From: Candidatus Aegiribacteria sp. MLS_C
Lineage (GTDB): Bacteria; Fermentibacterota; Fermentibacteria; Fermentibacterales; JCC-6
Length of the DNA stretch: 64,000 bases
Assembly (NCBI GenBank): GCA_002030045.1
Contig: LQBI01000008.1
Span: 1-64,000 of the forward strand
Reading direction: 5' to 3'
Shown here: one piece after another, positions 1-8,878 of the stretch
How positions within the stretch are numbered: the stretch's first letter is position 1
How the letters are laid out: each line of letters starts with the position of its first letter
Translations under genes and position numbers: made by a program
Notes under the pieces: model-generated
What the model saw: the letters and a program-made list of their open reading frames with translations, nothing else
What the model was told of the DNA's origin: nothing
Databases searched by the model: none

Positions 1-2
1 TA

Positions 3-31
3 GGGTCCATCCCCGCCTGCGCGGGGGAGCC
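3..31 (-). CRISPR. First repeat of a type I-E CRISPR array
   Basis: Read on the minus strand, this 29-base unit holds the stem CCCCGC-GCAG-GCGGGG and ends GGGGATGGACC, the form usual for subtype I-E repeats. It lies directly beyond the leader after cas2, where the leader-proximal repeat belongs. Only one repeat is visible because the array runs off the left edge, so spacers and repeat number cannot be read. Identification rests on the repeat form and the adjacent I-E operon. Confidence 0.85.
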
Positions 32-124
32 TCTTGTTGAGCTATCATGTCTCTATCGTAATAGGCTATTATTACTTAATATATTTGGAATTACTATAGT
101 AGTATTACTATTATAACTTGAAAC
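32..124 (-). promoter_or_regulatory. CRISPR leader with probable array promoter
   Basis: This very AT-rich stretch separates cas2 from the first repeat. On the minus strand it holds a perfect -10 hexamer TATAAT at 110-115, which would start transcription about 70 bases before the array. No good -35 box stands at 17 bases (the closest, TTGGTA, is about 20 bases away). I see no convincing IHF consensus site. The leader role follows from position and composition. Confidence 0.65.
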
Positions 125-424
125 TCAAGTAGACTTACCAAGTAAAAAACCTTCATGATCGGTCATTACCTTGGGTGGCACTCCCAAGCATTGTATTCCC
201 TGTCCTCCTGGCTCTCTACTGTCCTGCCATGTAATGATGATGGAAGAATCGGATTCATGCAGGTCTTCGAACCATTCAGAACATACTCTCCAAACCCGTT
301 CACGGACAGCCTGGTTCATTATGGGCGACGTATATATCCCTGGACCGATCTCGTACATGCATGATGCCAGAAACCCTCGGATCCGTGGCGCAACACTTCT
401 TGTTACTATAACCGTCATAGGCAT
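125..424 (-). CDS. cas2: Cas2, subtype I-E (adaptation)
   Basis: This 99-residue protein is the structural partner of Cas1 in the spacer-integrating Cas1-Cas2 complex. The N-terminus (MTVIVTRSVAPRIRGFLAS) is the usual I-E Cas2 beginning. It starts immediately after the cas1 stop; an ATG two codons further in is an equally possible start. It lacks the C-terminal DEDDh exonuclease extension that some I-E Cas2 proteins carry. A separate exonuclease gene lies at the head of this operon instead. It is the last gene before the leader. Confidence 0.93.
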   Translation of the reverse strand: MPMTVIVTRSVAPRIRGFLASCMYEIGPGIYTSPIMNQAVRERVWRVCSEWFEDLHESDSSIIITWQDSREPGGQGIQCLGVPPKVMTDHEGFLLGKST

Positions 425-1318
425 TTACGGATCCTTCTTAAGAGGGATATCCTCAAAGAGTTTCTTGATCCGATCGATCATTTCAGGTATAACGTTCTTC
501 TCTCGCATTGCATTCCCCGCGAGTTTCCTCGTTATGCTCTCAATGCTACCTTTCATCTGTTGTCTGAATTTAGATACCGCTTCGAAAGCAACGGGCAGGG
601 TGATGCTGTCCCTGAAAAGGTCTGCGATATCAAGGCAGAACGATATCCCCGAATCCTCATGGATGAAACCAAGCTGTGGTATGGTACCGGTGGCTGATAC
701 CGCTATCATCGCAGCGCCTTCGACGGCTGATGCAGCATGATTGATCGCTTGATTAGGCAGATCGCTGGCATTCGGGTTGTTCCTGTCGTATCTCCTGCCG
801 TTCCAAGTTATGTTGAACTGTTCCGAAATCCTTTTGTACATAGTCCTTGCACGGGAGCCCTCCATCCCCCTTAGAACTTCTATCTCGGCTCCCGGGAATA
901 TCTCTCCCAAGCGCCAGGCATACATCCTCCTCACAATCTCGATCCTTCTACCGCTTACTTCGGCCCAAGCCATGACCTGCTGTCTTGCCAGTCTGGAATC
1001 ATCTGGACCGAAGGGCATTCCTGCGTAAAATCTTACACCGTCTTCTCCTGCTGCTATAAGCCCGGTTCCGTGACGGGAGAGAAGTCTGAGTACATCGTGA
1101 CTCACTGTGCATCCAGGCCCAAGTATGATGACCGATACTGTCTGGAAGGGGATAGCGTACACTCCTGCCTCGAGGTCCTTGAATCCGACTGTCGTAAACT
1201 GCAACGTGCCACTCGTTACGGTTAGATTGCCTCTACACAGCCAGAGAATGCCATGTCTATCTGCATGAGGTATTCTTGCCGTTTCCAGTCCAAGTCTGCC
1301 TGGAAGCATGCCATACAT
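425..1318 (-). CDS. cas1: Cas1 integrase, subtype I-E
   Basis: This 297-residue metal-dependent integrase inserts new spacers at the leader end of the array. The catalytic triad can be placed at E153 (GMEGSRAR), H220 (GFIHED) and D233 (IADLF). Their spacing of 67 and 13 residues equals that of E141, H208 and D221 in E. coli Cas1. It follows cas6e by 78 bases, the largest gap in the operon, and abuts cas2. Nothing suggests inactivation. Confidence 0.96.
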   Translation of the reverse strand: MYGMLPGRLGLETARIPHADRHGILWLCRGNLTVTSGTLQFTTVGFKDLEAGVYAIPFQTVSVIILGPGCTVSHDVLRLLSRHGTGLIAAGEDGVRFYAGMPFGPDDSRLARQQVMAWAEVSGRRIEIVRRMYAWRLGEIFPGAEIEVLRGMEGSRARTMYKRISEQFNITWNGRRYDRNNPNASDLPNQAINHAASAVEGAAMIAVSATGTIPQLGFIHEDSGISFCLDIADLFRDSITLPVAFEAVSKFRQQMKGSIESITRKLAGNAMREKNVIPEMIDRIKKLFEDIPLKKDP

Positions 1319-1396
1319 CTCCTGTCCTCAGATCCGATGAGATTGGTCCTATCGATGAACCCTCACGCTCCGGTCAGATCAAGTACGAGTTTCAGA

Positions 1397-2140
1397 TCAG
1401 CTCAGAGGCTTAAGAAGAAGCATTCCAAAACCGAATGCCCTGTGTCTGCCTATTCCTCTTTTCATGAGTTCCGCAAATGATTCGGGATCATCTACTTCTA
1501 ACACTCCCCGGAAGGTCGCATCAGGACGTTCAATAGAACAGGATCGTCTATCGCTTACATGTCTGCGCCGTAAGAGTTTCTGACGTATGAATCCTGTCAT
1601 TCTAAAGTCGACCAGCTTTGCTCCTCCGTTACGATCGAGATGTGAGGCAAGCCATTCTCTGTATACCTCCCCTCTTTCGACCCTTTTCCCGGGATCGGCC
1701 ACTTCCCAGCATCTTCGCAGGAAGACGTCGACTTCCGCACCCTTGCGGTGCTTTTCTGAATCTAACGCCATTCGCACTACGGGACAGGCCCTGAGTTCAA
1801 AACCAAACTGCTGTCCCTCTATCCAGTCAGCCGGCATCGGTTTGCTTGCAAGACTTCTCCAGTCGCAGGATGCATAAACAGATGGGTCGGCGTATTTCTC
1901 TGCCTGCTCCTTCAGGGCAGTCGAATCTAAACTGGAGTATCCGAGGACCCTGAGCATCCGGCCGTGATTCTCCCGGACAGCGAATGGTTCGGGAGCATTT
2001 TCACCGAACAGTTCCTTGAGCTGTATGTGTACGAAATAGCCCGTATCGGTTTCTCTCAGTGGTAACCTTCGGCGTCTGGCAAGTGCCAGCATGGAGTCCA
2101 TCGCCAGTTCAGCGCTTACCATGTGCAATCGATCAGTCAT
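1397..2140 (-). CDS. cas6e: Cas6e (CasE) pre-crRNA endoribonuclease
   Basis: This 247-residue protein should cut the pre-crRNA in each repeat and stay bound to the 3' hairpin in Cascade. The start is the ATG at 2140, preceded by GGAGGG, rather than an ATG five codons upstream. A Gly-rich C-terminal segment (GIGRHRAFGFGMLLLKP) is the typical Cas6/RAMP signature. An N-terminal His (RLHMVSAELAMD) may be part of the active site. It overlaps the end of cas5e by 8 bases. Confidence 0.92.
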   Translation of the reverse strand: MTDRLHMVSAELAMDSMLALARRRRLPLRETDTGYFVHIQLKELFGENAPEPFAVRENHGRMLRVLGYSSLDSTALKEQAEKYADPSVYASCDWRSLASKPMPADWIEGQQFGFELRACPVVRMALDSEKHRKGAEVDVFLRRCWEVADPGKRVERGEVYREWLASHLDRNGGAKLVDFRMTGFIRQKLLRRRHVSDRRSCSIERPDATFRGVLEVDDPESFAELMKRGIGRHRAFGFGMLLLKPLS

Positions 2141-2888
2141 CGTTCCCTCCTTCAAGATAGAGGAGTCCGTGACAGATCCTGCGTTGCCCGGTATGGACCT
2201 GGTTGAGCCAGTCGCGCATATCAGAGTACTTCATTTCCCTGACTGGCCCCGGGTGTTCTCCTCCATCCTCGGGCGTCCACCAGACCGAGATACCTTCCTC
2301 CAGGCTGCGACTCCTGCGGGAGGATTCAATGGGTGCTGTTCTGCGCAGGGCTTCCAGAGGAGACTCGGCATGGACCGAGCCTATCAGGACGGGCGAGGCA
2401 GGGAGGCAGGATTTCCTCCCGATATACAGGGGTCGGGCCGGCCTTTTCAGGGCTTCCTCAACCTCGAGTACGTCGGGTTTCTCGTCGTTGCTCTCAATAC
2501 CGAGCGAAACGGTATAGATCGCATCCGCAAGGTAGTCGCGTAGCCTGATGTAGGTACCCTTCTGGGCATCTGGACCTCCTTTGCGACGGTCCAGCCTTCC
2601 CCATGTAGTCCAGGCCCGTTCGGTATCCATGTATGTCTGCCCCATGTCGACCGTCTGGAAATCCCGGAGCTGTCTGCCCTGTCTGTCGCACCGTGCGGCA
2701 AACCTCAGACGCTCCTGCAGTCTCTGAATGAGATCGGACTGTTCATGACAGTATCCGAGGGCGTTAGCTACCATTCCGGTCAGAGCGGAAAGGGATGGAA
2801 ACCTTTCGGTGGGTCCGTAGTTATCCACCGCAGGTCCGCCGAAGCTCATCAGCGGCGCATCGAAACGCAGTATAAGATACCTGTTCAT
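2133..2888 (-). CDS. cas5: Cas5e (CasD), Cascade 5'-handle subunit
   Basis: This 251-residue RAMP protein is expected to cap the 5' handle of the crRNA in Cascade. The N-terminus (YLILRFDAPLMSFGGPAVDN) is the family beginning: a beta strand followed by the SFG turn. The length fits the I-E family. Its ATG overlaps the cas7 stop as ATGA and it overlaps cas6e by 8 bases, so it is probably translationally coupled to both. Confidence 0.93.
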   Translation of the reverse strand: MNRYLILRFDAPLMSFGGPAVDNYGPTERFPSLSALTGMVANALGYCHEQSDLIQRLQERLRFAARCDRQGRQLRDFQTVDMGQTYMDTERAWTTWGRLDRRKGGPDAQKGTYIRLRDYLADAIYTVSLGIESNDEKPDVLEVEEALKRPARPLYIGRKSCLPASPVLIGSVHAESPLEALRRTAPIESSRRSRSLEEGISVWWTPEDGGEHPGPVREMKYSDMRDWLNQVHTGQRRICHGLLYLEGGNDD

Positions 2889-4090
2889 TTTATCTCCATA
2901 ATTTTACCAGACGCCCATTTGCTTAGTTCTTCCAGACTGAGACTCTGTCCTTCCTGTAGTTCCTCGACAGGTCCAAGGCACATGAGACGGCGTTCGCTGG
3001 TCTTACCGTATGCCCGGTCAAGATCTGCGATATGGTATCCCAGTGCTCTGTAAGCGTTCGCGAGGAGGTTAGGACTCTCGGATACGGGTTCCAGGAAAGC
3101 ATTTGCAAGTGTCCTGGGCTGGGTATCACCCGCCTCAAGGAGGACCATCTGGGCGTAGGAATGGGGAGCTGTCGAACCAAGTTTGGCACCTGGCGAAACC
3201 GTTGCTATGATCGATATCAATCGCTTGACTACCTCAGCAGCCAATGAACGGTCTACTCGTTGCCAGTCGTCACGCTCGCAACCCTCTAGATTGCTTACCA
3301 GGAGCGGTACGTCCACCACTACATACCCATAGTACAGACCACTGTTCAGCTCAACGCTGTTGATGTGTCCGCTGCCCAGTTCACCTTCTGCGGCAAGCAG
3401 GTCATCCACTGCTGAGAAGTAATCACTCTCACTGGATTCACCGTGAACGGTGAAGGCATGTGCCACATGAATGGCGGCATCTCCACGGGTCAGGATGTCG
3501 CTAGTTACCATTCTTCCGAACATTGCGGCATCGAGTCCCGAGGCTGCCTTAAGACCCTTCAGGTTCTTGCCGGTCTCCTTCTTGAAGAGGTCATTCACGA
3601 TCTTTGTGGCGTTCTTAGGATCATCTGCTTCGGAGCAGACCTGCCTGGCCGTGTCCAGGAGGAATCGCAGTTCAGGTCTGCCCAGGACAGTGACCTGGCT
3701 TGTCTGTAGAACAGTGCCCTCTCCCTCCTCCTCATCGGAGGCCTCAGTCCTGGACTTCCTGGCCTTTTCGCTTTCACCAAGCACCTTGGACACTATCGCC
3801 TGCACCACTGCCACAGCTATGCTGTTATCAACACCCTCTTCCAGGAGAGGCTTCAACACGAATTCATTGAAACTGAGACGGGAGCGTATGCTCAGGTCCG
3901 TTCCCTCTATCTCCTGGAGGCTGCCCTGTCCCGAGTAGGTTCTCCAGTGCCGTTTCAGGCACTGGGATGAGATCCTTGTCCGTACCACGCCCCCGAACGG
4001 GATGCGCTTCGCGAACCCCGCATCGTCCCTGTTCAGCAGAACGGCAGGATAAGACGTCAGGGTATGTATCTGGAGGAATTCATTCTTCAT
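2885..4090 (-). CDS. cas7: Cas7e (CasC), Cascade backbone subunit
   Basis: This 401-residue protein forms the repeated backbone that covers the crRNA spacer. The start is the ATG at 4090, preceded by AAGGAG; an in-frame ATG 28 codons upstream lies inside cse2. The beginning (FLQIHTLTSYPAVLLNRDD, then KRIPFGG and SSQCLKRHWR) is diagnostic of I-E Cas7. The region around residues 105-125 is rich in Glu and Ser and could be a flexible loop. It overlaps cas5 by four bases. Confidence 0.95.
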   Translation of the reverse strand: MKNEFLQIHTLTSYPAVLLNRDDAGFAKRIPFGGVVRTRISSQCLKRHWRTYSGQGSLQEIEGTDLSIRSRLSFNEFVLKPLLEEGVDNSIAVAVVQAIVSKVLGESEKARKSRTEASDEEEGEGTVLQTSQVTVLGRPELRFLLDTARQVCSEADDPKNATKIVNDLFKKETGKNLKGLKAASGLDAAMFGRMVTSDILTRGDAAIHVAHAFTVHGESSESDYFSAVDDLLAAEGELGSGHINSVELNSGLYYGYVVVDVPLLVSNLEGCERDDWQRVDRSLAAEVVKRLISIIATVSPGAKLGSTAPHSYAQMVLLEAGDTQPRTLANAFLEPVSESPNLLANAYRALGYHIADLDRAYGKTSERRLMCLGPVEELQEGQSLSLEELSKWASGKIMEIK

Positions 4091-4091
4091 T

Positions 4092-4661
4092 TCAGTTCTC
4101 CTTTCCTGGACTGTCGCTTTGTCCGTAATAACCCCGAGCAATGCTCCTTCGAACTGATTCGGCTCTTTCCGCATCGGTTACCATCAGCAAACGGGCGATG
4201 TCTACAAGGTCGCACATCTGAGCTTTTGAAGCAAGATAGTGTGCTGCAGTTCGTATCTCCCTGAAGAGGATCGAACCCCTGGCCTTGAGGAGGCGGACGA
4301 ATCGGATCTCGCTGTAACCTGCCGATGCAAGGGCACTGCCCAGGCCAACTTTCCTCGAATTCAGCTTCCTCATGACTGCCGCGGCCTGCATGAACACGGC
4401 CCATCGGCGTTCGATCTCATCGCGGCTGTTTCCGCCAGAAGGGAGTTCCCGGTCAGGGTCCACCGCGGAAGCCATCAGTTTGAAGAAAGCAGGTGAGAAA
4501 GGATCCGACGGAGTCAGTCGCCTCAGTTCTGCAATGTCACCGGGTGGCAGCTGGGAATCAACCGCCCTGATTACCTGTCCCGTCACGCTCGCAATTGACC
4601 TTTGTACGGGTCCCGTGCTCTCTGATGGTGTGCCCACCAATCCACTTTCCGTCTCAGTCAT
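4092..4661 (-). CDS. cse2: Cse2 (CasB), Cascade small subunit
   Basis: This is a 189-residue, mostly helical protein rich in Arg and Ala, as expected for the small subunit that stabilises the displaced DNA strand along the Cascade belly. Recognition rests on its place between cse1 and cas7 and on segments such as RRWAVFMQAAAVM and RFVRLLKARG. It overlaps cse1 by 8 bases and ends one base before the cas7 start. Confidence 0.88.
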   Translation of the reverse strand: MTETESGLVGTPSESTGPVQRSIASVTGQVIRAVDSQLPPGDIAELRRLTPSDPFSPAFFKLMASAVDPDRELPSGGNSRDEIERRWAVFMQAAAVMRKLNSRKVGLGSALASAGYSEIRFVRLLKARGSILFREIRTAAHYLASKAQMCDLVDIARLLMVTDAERAESVRRSIARGYYGQSDSPGKEN

Positions 4662-6228
4662 CTGTTTCTCCTCCGTTCATTCCAGTTCCATCATCCCCGT
4701 TCTTGAAAAGATCAGGGAATGCTTTACGGGCAGATCCATGAAAGACCCGTCTTGCGGCGCATTCAATGCGGTATCTTCTGAGAGAGGGCTGCGGTATGCT
4801 TTCAATAGCGTCCTCCAACTGCTCCTCGGCCAGTTCAAGAAGCTCCCTTGTCCATTCCAGGTCCGCTTCCTCCTTGTTCCGTTCGACCTGTGCGAAAAGC
4901 CTGTCGAAATAGATGGCGTCTATCTCCCTGTCCAGTACCGAGAGCCAGGGGCGTGTCTTGCTGTCGCGAAAGTCCAGCCTGCCTTCGGGAGCACCCTGTG
5001 TGATGACGCAGAGTGCCCTGTTCAGCAGGTTGTTCCTGACCTGCTGGCATATTTGAAGTCGTGACTCGGACATCTCGGCCAGTCTGTCCCTTCCCTCAGG
5101 GGTTTCAAGCATACCCAGGACCGGCTGGGGCACCGGCAGTTCCCTGTGATGATACCCCTCGGTCTTTCCCTGTCCTCTGGTGAGGGCCGAAGCGACAAGG
5201 TACATGTCACCATTCTCACCTCGCTGCCGCCAGGTGGAGGGGTTCATGTACTCACCGCCTATGAGGAGCTGATGGAGCTTCTGGTAGGTAAACCCGGCAG
5301 AGGATATCGTAAGTGCCTTGCCTTCAATCTTATCGATCGGCGTCCAGGGATCTCCCGTCACCCCGTGCAATTCCTCTCCGGCCACTCTGGATGTACTGGT
5401 GCTTATACCGAAAGCTGTGAGCGATCCTTCCTTCCGCTTCAGCCGGATCCGCCTGCATACTTCGATGAAGTAGGGATCACATTCGGCGATATCAATCGAT
5501 CCCTCTCCATCCCATGGAAAAGTCCACAGGAGCTTGTGACCGTCCCTGCCCGAATACGGCAGAGAGCTATTCAGAAGGTTATCGTATTCCGCAAGGAGGA
5601 TCGGCACATCTCGGACGAACCGCGCCCCCCATTCGGTACTGCGGACGAATGTAACGCAAGGACGGGATCCGAAACCTCCGTTCATCCTCACTATTCCGTA
5701 GTTACCCCTGCCAAGGAATCCTTCCATTGTCTGAACGCTGACAAGGGAGTAGCACCAGTGATCCACGGCGGGGGAATTTATCAGCTGTATCTTCACATCG
5801 TGGTTCTTCGATGTTACGAGAAGGTCCAGCATTCCGGGGGTATATATCTCGTTCCACCTGTCTACTATTTGTCCCTCTGGGACGGGAGGCTGCATGAAGG
5901 CGGGTTTCGATAGATCTTTAACATACACGCACCAAGGATCTTCATCTTCAGCCGTGAGTCCCAGAAGCAATTCCGTCCATTCTGCCGCATCCCTGCAGGG
6001 ATCGTTCTCTCCCGAAGAGATGAGGGCCATGGATGCGAGCTGAACCAGGAATGCATACCATGCGTGGTGCTGAAATGGGCGGAGATGCACGAAATCGATT
6101 TCCCGTGTACCTCTTCCAAGGTGTTCAAGCACTTCCGGAAGACTCATCCGGAGTTCTTCATCCCCCTTTCTCACCTGGATGAGCGGTTCCATGATAAGGT
6201 TGAATTCTCTCTCTACATTATTGTTCAT
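4654..6228 (-). CDS. cse1: Cse1 (CasA), Cascade large subunit
   Basis: This 524-residue protein is expected to read the PAM and recruit Cas3. The start is the ATG at 6228 (MNNNVEREFNLI) after a GGGGGCGAG stretch; an ATG 12 codons upstream lies deeper inside cas3. The opening, with the following PLIQVRKG and the LRPFQHHAWYAFLVQLASMAL segment, matches the CasA N-terminal domain. The helical C-terminal part (from about residue 380) is typical of the four-helix bundle. It overlaps the cas3 end by 11 bases. Confidence 0.94.
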   Translation of the reverse strand: MNNNVEREFNLIMEPLIQVRKGDEELRMSLPEVLEHLGRGTREIDFVHLRPFQHHAWYAFLVQLASMALISSGENDPCRDAAEWTELLLGLTAEDEDPWCVYVKDLSKPAFMQPPVPEGQIVDRWNEIYTPGMLDLLVTSKNHDVKIQLINSPAVDHWCYSLVSVQTMEGFLGRGNYGIVRMNGGFGSRPCVTFVRSTEWGARFVRDVPILLAEYDNLLNSSLPYSGRDGHKLLWTFPWDGEGSIDIAECDPYFIEVCRRIRLKRKEGSLTAFGISTSTSRVAGEELHGVTGDPWTPIDKIEGKALTISSAGFTYQKLHQLLIGGEYMNPSTWRQRGENGDMYLVASALTRGQGKTEGYHHRELPVPQPVLGMLETPEGRDRLAEMSESRLQICQQVRNNLLNRALCVITQGAPEGRLDFRDSKTRPWLSVLDREIDAIYFDRLFAQVERNKEEADLEWTRELLELAEEQLEDAIESIPQPSLRRYRIECAARRVFHGSARKAFPDLFKNGDDGTGMNGGETDD

Positions 6229-8878
6229 CTCGCCCCCCTTGTCCGTTCCGTCGGTTCCCTGCAAACCTCAGCCCGTAGCGGTCGTAAAGGTATACACTTC
6301 TTCCGAACCTGAAGGTGATAGAACCATTATCACTCCTTACATCCTCCGGCCTTTCATCGTGCCGGGCGTCCGAAGCCATCCATGAAGGTATTGTCAATTC
6401 CTCTATGTTTCTGCCGAATGGACCCGAGACAGCTGCATCGAACACGGCAAGACGGTCTTCCGCGCCCAGTCGTGTCGATATGTGTCTGTCCGAACTGCCG
6501 GAGAACAGGATCCTGTCCCGTGAAAGGAAATCATCGGACCAGTTGGAGACGTTCATTTCGGCGATAAGTCCTTCCGCACTTGAACTTCCATGCACATGCT
6601 GCTGATGCCTGACCCACGGGCCGCCCTTCCTCTCGGTGACGCATTTCAGGACATCGCTATGCAGTGATGATTCGACAAGGTACCTGTTGTCATCGGGTAT
6701 CTCGATTACCTTTCGCTTTTCCAGTACACTCCATGTCGCCTCTATCATCCTGAGGTCCTCGTAGACGGTGCCAAGGCCGTTAGGTCCCCACGCTTCTCCC
6801 TTTTTACCACGCAGGAAGGGGGTCATGTCGCGTTCTTCAGGAACCAGCACTATCAGGCGGGGTCTGCTGAATGGACCAGGTCTGTCCCTCGAGGGATGGC
6901 GGTGCAGTCTTCCTGCTCGCTGAAGGAGGACGTCCATGGGACACAGATCTGTAATGAGGAGGTCCGCATCCAGGTCGAGGCTCTGCTGGACCGTCTGGGT
7001 AGCAACCAAGACCATTCCTCCTGAATGAAGTTCCTTGCCGTACTGGGCCTCAAGCTCATTGTCGAGCATCTGCCTGTCCGGACGGGCGAACCTCGAATGG
7101 TGCGGCGCAAAAGAACCCCCTATGTTGAAAAGAAGGTGTTCCTGGCCCTGGGAACGGGCTGACCGTTCGACTGCTTCTTGAGTAGCGATGCAGGAAGCGA
7201 TCGTATTCCGGAGGACTATGATCCTGCCTCCATTGGCAGCCATTCCGACCGCTTCATCAGCGATGTCGTCTGGTTTGCCCATAGAACCCATGATGCTTAT
7301 CTCGACTGACTTCCTTCTTCCATCACGCTGCGGGTATAGCTGAATCTTCTGATCTCCGGAGTACATCGACACCAGCGGATAGGGTTCACTTATGGCTTGA
7401 TCCAGTGTTTCCTTGTTGCTCAGGCCAAGACCCAGCAGTTGTTTTCTCATTTCGCAGCCGAGAGTGGCGGACATCAGCAGGGCGTGACCTCCAGCCTTCA
7501 CATGGCGCTCAAGTACTACTTTCAGCAGCTGGTTCATGTAGCGATCCGAGGCATGGACCTCGTCAACTACAAGGAGCTGTCTCAGTAGTGCTGCCGCCCT
7601 CATGTGAGAATGGTTCACCTGGAGGGAGGAGAGCAGTACCTGGTCGATCGTGCCCACGGATATCGAACCTGCAAGGTATCTCTTCGGACGCTCCGCCGCC
7701 CAGCTCCTGTACCTTGTGCGATCATCATCATCGTCGTTCCACAGTACCCTGAAGGGAGCAAGCCTCCTCAATGTGCGATCATCGACTTGCAGATAGCCCG
7801 GAACGGCCATTACGACCGGAGGTCTGTCAATATCCCCGAGAAAAGCGTTCTCTACTGCTTTGGTGACCCTTCTGTGTATCTGGGTGGCTGCTGTCCTGGT
7901 GGGCAGGGCGAAGTAGAGCCCGTCCACCTGGCCGTTCCTGAACAGCCGCAGGAAATGGAGCAGTGCTGCTTCGGTCTTACCCGATCCGGTCTCCGCCTCT
8001 ATTATCGTGATGGAACCGGGTGATGGTGAATCGAGTAAAAGCACGGACTGCTGGACAGGGAAGGGCATGCCATCAGGAAGGATAAGGTCCAGACTGACAT
8101 CCTTCTTCGGGAACTCCCGGATGTTCGATCGGGGATCCAGCCAGAGGAGCGACAGAGCCCTCTTAGCCCGGTCACGGGCATGGTCGATGTATGAGTCACC
8201 TAGGTGTTCGGCGAACGGGAACAGCTCTTCATCGCTGCCTATCCAGTCTGCGAGAGTGAGAAGGCCATAGAATGCGTGCTGGAATTCGGTCGAATCTGGA
8301 AGAAGCTCATCATCATCTGACCATGCTTCCGGGTACCAGGTCTGCAGTAGCTCCCTCAGTCCGCGAATACCATCGATAGGATCGGTTCCACCGGATTCCT
8401 TCCAGAGCGCGGACCGGAACACAGTGGGCGTCTGGGGGCGGCCGTGATGTGAGACCGCCGCTGTAAGCAAAGAGAACATGACACTGTCAGAGTCGCCCCA
8501 CCTTACCATTTCCTCATATGAAAGAGCCTGAACCAGTTTTCTGGTCCACTGACCTTTTTCGTACATCAAAGCAAGCATCTCCCTGACATGTCCGGCGGTT
8601 TCATGTGGAGTTCTCAGTGCCTTGGCCTGGAAGCCGTGGTTGAATTTGCCCATGTCGTGCAGTCCGGCTATAACACAGAGGCGGGATACCTGCGATTCAC
8701 TTAGCCTGTCCTGAGATGCCAAACAGGCAAGCCTGTTACCCATCAGCGTATGCCGGAGCAGGGCCTCAAGACAGGCCGCAACATCGGCGCAGTGTGCTTC
8801 GAGAGGATGCCAGGCCTCCACCTCGTCATGGTCGTCATACCGGAGCTTACCCCATGGAGCAGTGGGGAATCCCCTCAT
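6218..8878 (-). CDS. cas3: Cas3 helicase-nuclease
   Basis: This 886-residue effector unwinds and degrades DNA flagged by Cascade. An N-terminal HD nuclease domain shows HCADVAA and then GLHDMGKFNHGF. The superfamily 2 helicase follows: Walker A ETGSGKTEA, the DEVHAS box, motif III MSATLG, and motif VI QRAGRLHRH. I place the start at 8878, where ATG overlaps the exonuclease stop as ATGA behind AGGAG; a longer reading from 8935 would lie inside that gene. The tight overlap implies coupled expression with the exonuclease. Confidence 0.95.
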   Translation of the reverse strand: MRGFPTAPWGKLRYDDHDEVEAWHPLEAHCADVAACLEALLRHTLMGNRLACLASQDRLSESQVSRLCVIAGLHDMGKFNHGFQAKALRTPHETAGHVREMLALMYEKGQWTRKLVQALSYEEMVRWGDSDSVMFSLLTAAVSHHGRPQTPTVFRSALWKESGGTDPIDGIRGLRELLQTWYPEAWSDDDELLPDSTEFQHAFYGLLTLADWIGSDEELFPFAEHLGDSYIDHARDRAKRALSLLWLDPRSNIREFPKKDVSLDLILPDGMPFPVQQSVLLLDSPSPGSITIIEAETGSGKTEAALLHFLRLFRNGQVDGLYFALPTRTAATQIHRRVTKAVENAFLGDIDRPPVVMAVPGYLQVDDRTLRRLAPFRVLWNDDDDDRTRYRSWAAERPKRYLAGSISVGTIDQVLLSSLQVNHSHMRAAALLRQLLVVDEVHASDRYMNQLLKVVLERHVKAGGHALLMSATLGCEMRKQLLGLGLSNKETLDQAISEPYPLVSMYSGDQKIQLYPQRDGRRKSVEISIMGSMGKPDDIADEAVGMAANGGRIIVLRNTIASCIATQEAVERSARSQGQEHLLFNIGGSFAPHHSRFARPDRQMLDNELEAQYGKELHSGGMVLVATQTVQQSLDLDADLLITDLCPMDVLLQRAGRLHRHPSRDRPGPFSRPRLIVLVPEERDMTPFLRGKKGEAWGPNGLGTVYEDLRMIEATWSVLEKRKVIEIPDDNRYLVESSLHSDVLKCVTERKGGPWVRHQQHVHGSSSAEGLIAEMNVSNWSDDFLSRDRILFSGSSDRHISTRLGAEDRLAVFDAAVSGPFGRNIEELTIPSWMASDARHDERPEDVRSDNGSITFRFGRSVYLYDRYGLRFAGNRRNGQGGRDEQ

